From contig JAZGTN010000044.1 in NCBI GenBank assembly GCA_037783415.1, positions 310,001-374,000 on the forward strand: a stretch of DNA of 64,000 nt. Direction: 5' to 3'. Shown here one piece after another: positions 57,293 through 64,000 of this stretch. Made by a program: the position numbers and the translations under genes. Source of the stretch: Leptasterias polaris (taxonomy: Eukaryota > Echinodermata > Asteroidea > Forcipulatida > Asteriidae). The notes beneath the pieces were generated by a model. The model did no database searches. It had not been told where the DNA came from and was given only the letters and a program-made list of their open reading frames with translations. Position 1 is the stretch's first letter. Each line of letters opens with the position of its first letter.

Positions 57293-58346
57293 TATGGTAG
57301 CGATCTCCCTATTTTGTCAATATCTTTGTTCAGGGGTGCCAGTCAGAAGCCACACAACCGTTAACTGAATACTTCTCAAATTTGCTCAAGGAGTGGAAAT
57401 TCCAGCACAATAATAGTTAAGTTATTCAATTTGCTGATTTACAATGTCTGTAATTCTTTTTTTGTTAATACAAAATTATGACATGTTATAAATCATTGTT
57501 AGCAGACTGTTTCCCTCTTTCCAATGACTTGAAACATTTTGTGATTACACCATTCACTTAGAAACAATTCTTTCTATAACTGTGCTTGGATGAAAATGGA
57601 TCACTGTGTCATCGGAGGAATTAAACACTTAATAAAATCGTCTTTTCCACAGACCTCATCAAGTGGAACATGCACACAGGATTTTATTTCTTATTGTCAT
57701 TGTATTCATTGAAAACTATCTTTCTGTGTGTTCAATCTGAGGGTACTTTGTGATTGATGTTACATAATTTACAATAATGTTTACTTAGGAGCAATTCATA
57801 AATCACAAATGTCTGTCAAAACTTGATGTAATGTTTTATTTATCTGTATTTTTATTTAATTGATATTCACATTTGGTTACTTCATCATCATCATTCGGCA
57901 AAGACTTGCGTCCGTGGCTACTTGTGGATTGTTAATTTTATCTGTTCTTGAGAATGAACTTTTAATTAACTTTTCAGCTATTTGAAGTGTACAGTATTGT
58001 CTTTATTTATGAGGACTTTTCACCTCCACTGTGTGCAAAGAAACCTCAATGAAGATATGCTTTGAGAAATGGACAAGTGGCTCAAGTCTGCATAATCCAC
58101 ACTAACCAAAATATAGACTGCCTTTCCACACTCACCCAATCAAAAGAACTTTAAAACACAATGTAAAATTAATTTGTCTACTAGTTTATAGCAGTATGCA
58201 ATCAATTTTTGTACGCAATGACAACTTTATGCTAACAATTAATTTTAAGAATGTTGGTTTCCTTTATTTTGCAACACTGTTTTGACAGATTATTACTAAT
58301 GTATGAGTAGAGGTAATGGTAATATTAGTCATGAATCCTAGACATG
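57293..58346. repeat. Lectin-unit sequence with downstream module, copy 3
   Basis: 57370-57450 matches 59600-59680 (CAGCACAA.AATAGTT.AGTTATTCAA). 57985-58160 is the downstream module (GTGCAAAGAAACCTCAAT, AAGTCTGCATAATCC). The last 180 bases lead into lectin C exon 2. Confidence 0.65.
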
Positions 58347-58543
58347 TTAGAAGTGAAGAGATGGTACAGGTTTCTTGCAGACTGCAAGCTCCTGCACAGA
58401 CTCGCACCGTACATCATTCCAGCCACTCCGGCCTGTTGCATACTTGACACAGTCTTCAATTTGACCCCCAAAACTGTTAGGCTCTTTGTCAGCCCAGTCT
58501 CTGTAGTAGATGGCAGTTTCTCCCTCCTTGCACTCCCATACCC
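58347..58543 (-). CDS. C-type lectin C, exon 2
   Basis: Same structure as in lectin B: acceptor ...GATCAAAG, then VWECKEGETAIYYRDWADKE, PNSFGGQIEDCVKYATG, GWNDVRC and AVCKK, with the stop after PSLHF. EPN and WND are present. Nearly identical to lectin A exon 2. Confidence 0.9.
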
Positions 58544-58671
58544 CTTTGATCAAATAGAAAGAGACATACAAGTTTGGCTGATCATTGGGTCTAACTTTGG
58601 GTAATTGTTTGAATCTAACCTGTTGGATCTACTGTGTCAGCTATGGGAAGCATAAAGGTTTTGTTACTCAC

Positions 58672-58987
58672 CTTGCTCTACAAGATCATTGCAATCAATC
58701 CACAAATCCACACCATGAGTGATACTAAGTAGTCGCTGAGTATCTTCAGTAGAATTGGGTGTGGCCATAACCCCGCCCATCTTGGAACACTCATCATGAG
58801 CTTGAAACCATGTTAGTCTCTCCTTAGTGGCTTTGAAGCATTTATCCTTCCATTGGATCCAATCAGGAGGGCATGTTCCTACTCCAATGGATGCCATGCA
58901 TACCTCATCATTAGCAATACAGCAGCCAGTCATTAGGTACATGTAGATGAGTAAAGTGCGTATCAAGATGTTCTGAAGCTTGGCCAT
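58672..58987 (-). CDS. C-type lectin C, exon 1 (secreted, 170 residues in total)
   Basis: I choose ATG 58987 (MAKLQNILIRTLLIYMYLMT), which gives a hydrophobic leader ending GCCIA before NDEVC. An in-frame GTG upstream is not a likely eukaryotic start. The lectin domain follows as in B, with TPNSTEDTQRLLSITHG and LWIDCNDLVEQG, then donor GTGAGT. The two exons total 513 bases. The 128-base intron has the same length as in lectin A, supporting recent duplication of A and C. The leader differs from that of A and B before LMTGCC. Confidence 0.9.
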
Positions 58988-59703
58988 TGTTAGTTTAATA
59001 TTGTCCACTACCTGCTGATTGAGTTTCCAAACTGAAAGTGCTTTGTGAATCAGTGCATATCATATAACATACCAGTTTTCAATATACTACTATATGTACC
59101 ATCCTTAATCCTTATCGAGTTCATAACGATTTCTGTAACAAAGGGTTAGATTATACCAGAAACTTGAGCTTGGTTTAAATGCTTTTGTCTGTTGTTGCCA
59201 TGGTTTTGATGTCTACGTGGACAAACTGTTTTTTTTTAATTTAAGCTTGTTGGTTTCCCTTCCCCCCCCCCCCCCCCCCCCCCGATTTGTGCAAAAAAGG
59301 AATAAAGACATTTAAGATAACCCCATCCAAGGTTGAAATGTCTTGGGAGTGGAACATTGTTACAAAACAACTCACATAAAAATCAGGAAATGACCAAGCA
59401 AACATGCCATTTCTGTAAACTTGTTGTTTTAATATTTAAAACAATGACTCGCCATACACATAACCAACATACAGAAAGAAAACAAGAAAATTCCTTAGAT
59501 TTTGTCATGGAAATAGACAACGAATAAAGTATAAATGTGATGTGAGTTTATTCAAATGGCGCATACTTTTCTCTTTCCAAGTTCATGAATAATACCGTCA
59601 CTAATTTGCTCTAGGAGTGTCAATTCCAGCACAAAAATAGTTCAGTTATTCAATTTCCAGATGTGCATTGTGTATTGTTTATTTTTTTGTTCATAGAGAT
59701 TAA
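58988..59703. other. Upstream region of lectin C
   Basis: Probably holds the lectin C promoter (minus strand), but no TATA box stands out. It contains the 22-base C run at 59262-59283 and, from 59527, sequence matching 57125-57450. The 64-codon frame at 59333 is unrecognised. Confidence 0.45.
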
Positions 59704-60193
59704 GGGTGCGTTCGATTAGCTTCCCCGGGTCGACCCAGGTCTTCCCCCGGTGCGTTCGAATAGCTTTGACGTCATTCGCGGGGCTCACCCGGGTCAGCCC
59801 CAAGTGCCCTGCTTGTGGAGCGGGTCACTTGGGGCTGCCCCTGGTTCATGACGTCACGGCGAAAAACTTTCTCAATGGCCACCATTTTGTTTGTAATTCA
59901 GCGGGACATTTTAGGAAGTTTGACACACATTTTCGCCATTACAACAGCGTTTTTGTGAGCAATAATTATTTTTTATTCAAAGCCGGGTACCTTTGTATCA
60001 CTGTGGGGTTGTACAAATTGTTTAATGTTGCAGTTTTACCTTGAGAATAATTATTTTACGTAGTTCCGGTCGGCTGTCCCAAGATGCATCGGTGTGAATG
60101 CTGGGGGAAGTTGGCGTTCGATTAGCTCATGGTTAGGGGCTCACCCGGATGAGCAGACCGGGGTCGACCCGGGGAAGCTAATCGAACGCACCC
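59704..60193. mobile_element. MITE with GGGTGCGTTCGATTAG inverted repeats
   Basis: GGGTGCGTTCGATTAGCTTC opens the element and its inverse closes it, the match running about 33 bases to GGGTCGACCC. Partial copies of the end occur inside (GGTGCGTTCGAATAGCTTT, GGCGTTCGATTAGCTCA). Two TGACGTCA sites lie inside. No target duplication is clear. No transposase; the 112-codon frame is an artefact. Confidence 0.85.
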
Positions 60194-60239
60194 ATAGACA
60201 AGTTTTCTTGAGAATGAACTTTAACAATGGACTTATCTA

Positions 60240-60555
60240 CCAAGTATATGCAGTATGATCTTTGCATATGAAGACTGTCTACCTCCATTCGAGAGAATCA
60301 GACCTTACCTGATACAAAAAACATGTATTGTTGCGCATAGAGGCTCCTGCATTATGCGCTACATACATGTAAATGTCATCTGGTACTATTATTTTGTGCA
60401 CATTTTATATATACCCCTGAGATGACTGAGTGCAAAGTAACCTCAATACAGGTCCATGCTTTGAGAGACAGACAAGTGACTCAAGTCTGCATAATCCATA
60501 CTAACCAGAATATAGACTGCCTTTCCACTCACCCAATCAAAAGAAATTTAAAACA
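60240..60555. repeat. Lectin-unit downstream module, copy 4 (no lectin)
   Basis: GATGACTGAGTGCAAAGTAA, AGACAGACAAGTGACTCAAG and GTCTGCATAATCCATACTAA match the other three modules. Where lectin exon 2 would be expected the sequence turns into a C/A-rich simple repeat, so this unit has lost its gene. Confidence 0.8.
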
Positions 60556-60589
60556 CAACATAAATTTGATTTATCTCTAAGCTTGTAAT

Positions 60590-60695
60590 CCCTCCCCCCG
60601 CCAAAAACCCCCCCCCCAAAACCCCCCCCCCCAAAAAAAACACACAAAAAACACCCAAAAAACACACAAAAAACACCCAAAAAAACAACAGCAAC
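60590..60695. repeat. C/A-rich simple repeat
   Basis: Runs of C and A such as CCCCCCAAAACC and repeated ACACCCAAAAAACACAC. Likely unstable and error-prone in assembly. Confidence 0.9.
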
Positions 60696-60895
60696 ACAAG
60701 CATATTTCTCCTTTTTTTGTAATACATAGTATGTTCATGAAACAAGACTTTAAGATATTATCATGTTTTCCCCACTTCATCAAAATAAAAAATAAATCAC
60801 AAGAACCATCTCTGCCCGTATGACACAGGTAACCATTTACCCCTGGGTGAAAAGAAGCAATTGCAGTTAAGTGTCAAGCTCAACAACACAAGTGT

Positions 60896-60960
60896 CATGA
60901 CCGGGATTCGAACCCACATCCTTACAACCCGGCATTTATATCAGTTGAGTGTAGAGGCTT
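60896..60960 (-). repeat. tRNA-derived SINE fragment
   Basis: On the minus strand GGGTTCGAATCCC (60903-60915) is a perfect box B. The upstream part, CTACACTCAACTGATATAAA, is a weak box A region. Not a foldable tRNA. Confidence 0.5.
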
Positions 60961-61596
60961 AAACATGACCGACAGTGAAGGACCAGGTTGCCATCATCAT
61001 TGTTTATCTTACACCCCCTTTCCCTCGCAGCGAATTTTTTTTCAGGCTCTGAAGGAAAGAGTCACTGGCATCCCTGACTGTGTTTTCACATGAACTTCGA
61101 GTCGAATCAATCCACGTTTTAAACGATTCATGCATGAATCATTTCTCATATTCAGATGCTTTTATTGATTACTAATCAACTGGTGCATTTTCGAACTGCT
61201 ATTTCCAAGGATAAGGGAACCATTCATATCCTCTAGTTCTCAATAAACACACCATCCAACACACCTGAAAAATTTATAAAATTGAATGGTCAGATTTTAA
61301 TGAGAAAAATGAAAAATGGCTTATGAGGTTTATACATTTTCCTAATAGCTTTGTTTTCAATTGCTGCAATTAGAACAAGCAATGCTTATTTGGGGGTCTT
61401 TCATGGCCATTTCCATGACTTTGACAAAAATATTGCTCTTTGGAATTGGTACTGGTTTAAACTTTATAATCAATGAGTTTCCGTATTTGAACTTATCAAT
61501 TTTATTTTGATAATTACTATGTTTTGTTTAAATGTGAATTGCTTTGATTGTCAAATGATTGATTTATGAATTGAATGATTACTATTAACGTTACAG
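60961..61596. other. End of the 30-kb flippase intron, no feature
   Basis: AT-rich sequence up to exon l; nothing supported. Confidence 0.45.
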
Positions 61597-61775
61597 GAGA
61601 TGATGAGAGAGTTCCTACTGTGCCTGGCTCTGTGTCATACTGTCCATGTAAATAAAGACCAAGGTGATGATGGTACTGATTCACCTGATGGAATGAACCC
61701 AGCTACTGATTATACTCTATGGGAGTATGAGGCATCTTCACCTGATGAGAAGGCCCTGGTAGAAGCAGCACGCAG
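61597..61775 (+). CDS. ATP11: ATP11-like flippase, exon l (N domain, SSPDE)
   Basis: The exon is 179 bases, phase 0 at the start, ending two bases into an Arg codon before GTCAGT. It reads EMMREFLLCLALCHTV, then an acidic linker, then YEASSPDEKALVEAA of the nucleotide-binding domain. It follows exon k in phase across a 30-kb intron. Human relatives have a longer linker here, so a skipped small exon is possible. Confidence 0.93.
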
Positions 61776-62290
61776 GTCAGTTACAGCTCAAAATCAATAA
61801 TAATGAGAATTAATAATAACTTGTGTATTTATATAACGGCTTACACCTTCAGGAAAAAAGAAAGACTTTAAAGCACTTAAAAGAACAACGTGAATAACTA
61901 CAATGACTTGGAACATAACTGTTTGGAGAAGACTCTTGCAATGTGTGACAGTAGTAGACTGTTTGATGCGAAGAGGGAGATTATTCCAAAACCGTGGTCC
62001 AGCAAACTGAAAACTAACTTCACTGTTAATTTGTTTGTAACATTTAGAATAACAAAGATGTCTTTGTTTGCAGAACTGAGGTTTCTTGTTGCTATATACT
62101 CAGTGAACATTAAAGTGCATGGTCTGTTTTTGCCGAAAGCTGATTTCTTTCTTGAATCTATAAAAAATAGTTGTTTAAAATATAGATCTGAATTTTGGGG
62201 TCAAATCGGCCAAAAATTTGGACTTGGCTTCTTTAAACAGTATTCCTCTGGCTGCTGAAAAATACTCATATTTATTATTTGTTTTTACCC
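61776..62290. other. Repeat-like intron sequence
   Basis: Contains GTATTTATATAACGGCTTAC and GAGGGAGATTATTCCAAAAC, strings typical of dispersed non-coding repeats. The 122-codon frame over it has no domain. Confidence 0.35.
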
Positions 62291-62380
62291 TAGGTTCGAA
62301 TCCCACCCGAGTGATTTGCCTGTGGTTTTTTCACAGAACTCAGGAAAGTACTGAGTTATATACAGTGCTTAATACAAATC
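62291..62380 (+). repeat. SINE fragment (box B and body)
   Basis: AGGTTCGAATCCCACCCGAG (box B) is followed by CAGGAAAGTACTGAGT and ACAGTGCTT, matching the pattern of the SINE at 9741-9905. The 5' half is missing. Confidence 0.5.
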
Positions 62381-62519
62381 AGTTTAAGGGTAAAAACAAG
62401 CTACATGAATATTCTTTATCCCCGATGCAAAAACTAACATGTAAGAATCATCTTTGTTCTGAGAAGCTCAAAGAATCATGGTTCTATTCAGTATTCCATC
62501 TGTTCTTTTGTTAACACAG

Positions 62520-62662
62520 ATTTGGTGTGGTCCTGACCAATAATACACAAGAGTATAGTGAAGTTATGATGGATGGTGATCTAGTGAGGTACCAACTACT
62601 GCATGTATTGGAGTTTGACCCAACAAGGAAATGTATGAGTGTTATTATCAAGACCCCTGATG
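62520..62662 (+). CDS. ATP11: ATP11-like flippase, exon m
   Basis: The exon is 143 bases; its first base completes an Arg codon and its last starts a Gly codon before GTATGT. It contains YQLLHVLEFDPTRKCMSVII, the conserved F(D/N)S.RKRMSV-type motif whose Phe contacts adenine in P-type ATPases. Confidence 0.93.
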
Positions 62663-63155
62663 GTATGTATGAGGGTATTTGTGATGGTATTTGACACTCT
62701 ACTTTGGGTTGTTGTCTACTGTATTGTTTGAATACTGTTGGATGCTATGTATATAACACAAGGTTCGTCTGAATGTTTACAAGTTCAAGCTTCATTTTGC
62801 TGCATGAAGATTTAAGACCTCTGATGGTTTTATGACCCGCTCAAGGTTTTATGACAGAATCTGCCATAGTTGTTCTGTTTGGTTTTTTTCAGTTTTGAGT
62901 TATATTTGATATTATTTGAGTTTTACTCGAATAATGTCATTCTACAGAAACACAAACAAAACAACTATGTTGGCAAAGCATAACAATATCAAGAGAGAGA
63001 GATGTTGTGCCATTTCATAAAAATAATTAATTACTCTCATTGATTGAGAAACGTTCTCAGATTTTGTATGTTGATTGCAATGTGTGAATGACCAAAAATA
63101 TCCCTGGCTCTAGTTTGAAGATTTACTTAAAAATGAGTTGATTTTGTTTGTACAG
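62663..63155. other. Intron sequence, no feature seen
   Basis: Intron between flippase exons m and n. Confidence 0.5.
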
Positions 63156-63259
63156 GGAATGTGAAAGTACTGTGCAAGGGAGCAGAATCTACCATTCTGG
63201 CTCGTAGTGTGTCTGGACAGACAGATTTAGCATTGGATCATGTGAATGACTATGCACTG
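63156..63259 (+). CDS. ATP11: ATP11-like flippase, exon n (KGAES)
   Basis: The exon is 104 bases, completing the Gly codon and ending in phase 0 before GTAATA. It reads NVKVLCKGAEST; the Lys codon 63176-63178 lies in the KGA motif of the ATP-binding site. It ends VNDYAL; the expected continuation (GLRTL-type segment) is not in the remaining 740 bases. Confidence 0.93.
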
Positions 63260-64000
63260 GTAATATCCCTATCACTTTGGTGTACAGACTCATTATACAG
63301 TATTAAGTCTTTATAATTAAAGATGTGAAATACTAGGACAGTCTGGATCAAGGCTCATTGCTCATTACCCAGGACCATTCCTTCAGGCTTTGCCTTTCTG
63401 GATAACAACCCCCTGGAGATTTCCTAATTGAAAGTGAAGCACAGGTTGAAAAGGAAAATGGCAATTATTGCAATAAACACAAAGTCTACTTCACTCTACT
63501 TACCTGTAGAGCGAATACTACATTTGCATTGTTCCCTATGCCGGCAGGCAATTTGCTAAGAGTTTTACACACAATAGCGCCCTCAAGTGTCCGGTCCCCG
63601 ACGCCCTGTGACATGCGCACTACGTTAGCGTCCTATTTTTCTCTTGGCGCAGGCATGGAGGTAATGTTGTGTTTTCAGCTCTGGATTTTATATAAAATTC
63701 AAAGCGTTTTTTCCTGCTCAGACAGCTGTCATATAGTTACTCGGTTACCATGTTGGAGGTTAGATACATATGTCTCTCTACTCCTACAACATCAGCAGCT
63801 TACAACTGGTATGACCAACAGGTTGCTCTCAGCAAGGCACTCTCAGTACAATCAATCGTTTCTTTTATTATGCCAAGTCTCGTAGTTGTCAATCTGGGAA
63901 GCTTAAGTGCTTCATTGTTTATGGTTTTCAACAGTCACGCTGTGTAGTTTGGCATTCAGATACATCATGGAAGGTCTCCCCACTTCTCCATAATGATCCT
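63260..64000. other. Intron after exon n, no exon seen
   Basis: I looked for the next flippase segment and did not find it. The 118-codon frame at 63529 has no known domain and no splice context. ATAGCGCCCTCAAG at 63573 resembles the GCGCCCTCTAG string found in other repeats here. Confidence 0.5.

Larger units (their letters stand above)
3909..63259 (+). other. ATP11: ATP11-type P4-ATPase flippase gene (middle part, 14 exons)
   Basis: Fourteen exons on one strand with GT..AG borders and matching phases join to 1629 bases (543 codons). The product is a P4-ATPase of the ATP11 class, a multi-pass membrane pump that moves aminophospholipids to the cytosolic leaflet, in known members together with a CDC50 subunit. 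Seen in order: PKNLFEQF before TM1, the YEDWLRHKAD motif, LDGETNLK of the actuator domain, IECEQPQPDLYKF, the TM4 motif IIPISL, DKTGTLT with the phosphorylated Asp, SSPDEKALVEAA and KGAES of the nucleotide domain. The wording of these motifs is closest to vertebrate ATP11B/C as I remember them. The N-terminal exons and the whole C-terminal half (hinge, TM5-10) lie outside the window. The intron between exons k and l is about 30 kb and holds the lectin genes. A small alternative exon in it cannot be excluded. Confidence 0.93.

Noticed and set aside
58988..59008. Upstream GTG as start of lectin C
   Set aside because: The ATG at 58987 gives a good signal peptide. Non-ATG starts are not expected here.
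63529..63885. 118-codon frame after flippase exon n as a further exon
   Set aside because: It does not match the expected GLRTL-type continuation and lacks correct splice sites and phase.

Overview
This is a window of an animal nuclear genome. Genes are split by introns with GT..AG ends, repeats are dense, and non-LTR, Ty3/gypsy and DNA transposons occur together. An invertebrate deuterostome, perhaps an echinoderm such as a sea star, fits the ATGTAC-rich introns, the mannose-type C-type lectin family and the CR1/L2-like LINEs. The species cannot be fixed from the sequence.

Host gene 1, + strand, 3909-63259: fourteen consecutive exons (543 codons, all phases compatible) encode the middle half of a P4-ATPase phospholipid flippase of the ATP11 class. 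They cover TM1-TM4, the actuator loop with DGET, the phosphorylation site DKTGTLT and part of the nucleotide-binding domain with SSPDE and KGAES. The first exons lie upstream of the window. The exons after KGAES, covering the C-terminal half, lie downstream.

Host genes 2-4, - strand, nested in the 30-kb intron 31414-61596: three two-exon secreted C-type lectin genes (A about 36.1-36.7 kb, B about 54.0-54.7 kb, C about 58.3-59.0 kb). They sit in tandemly duplicated units, with extra orphan unit fragments at 35.2, 48.0 and 60.3 kb. B and C look intact. A carries a 35-base deletion that breaks the frame.

Mobile DNA fills the rest. There is a near full-length decayed LINE (1-3235), a truncated LINE (4.8-5.8 kb) and a better-preserved LINE with a 2A-like motif (19.6-22.8 kb), which lies between TA-flanked inverted repeats (18998-24235). 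A Ty3/gypsy element occupies 37717-45358, with an intact-looking 5' LTR, frameshifted gag and pol, and a 43-base stub of 3' LTR. Several short inverted-repeat transposons are present (13719-14867, 16359-16697, 25716-26430, 53036-53641, 59704-60193). Two hairpin-headed repeat elements start at 31865 and 37210. A 3.3-kb element (49197-52518) is bounded by CCCAGTGGGCA inverted repeats and filled with CAACGTTG-rich tandem arrays. tRNA-derived SINE-like pieces and several minisatellites complete the picture.

The most interesting items for follow-up are the CAACGTTG-rich element, the 2A-like LINE, the hairpin-headed repeats, the foldback tRNA-like element at 27.1-27.3 kb, the Arg/Asp/Ser-rich Gag without a zinc knuckle, and the lectin array nested in the flippase intron with its unusual extra cysteines. 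No rRNA, CRISPR array or functional tRNA gene was seen.
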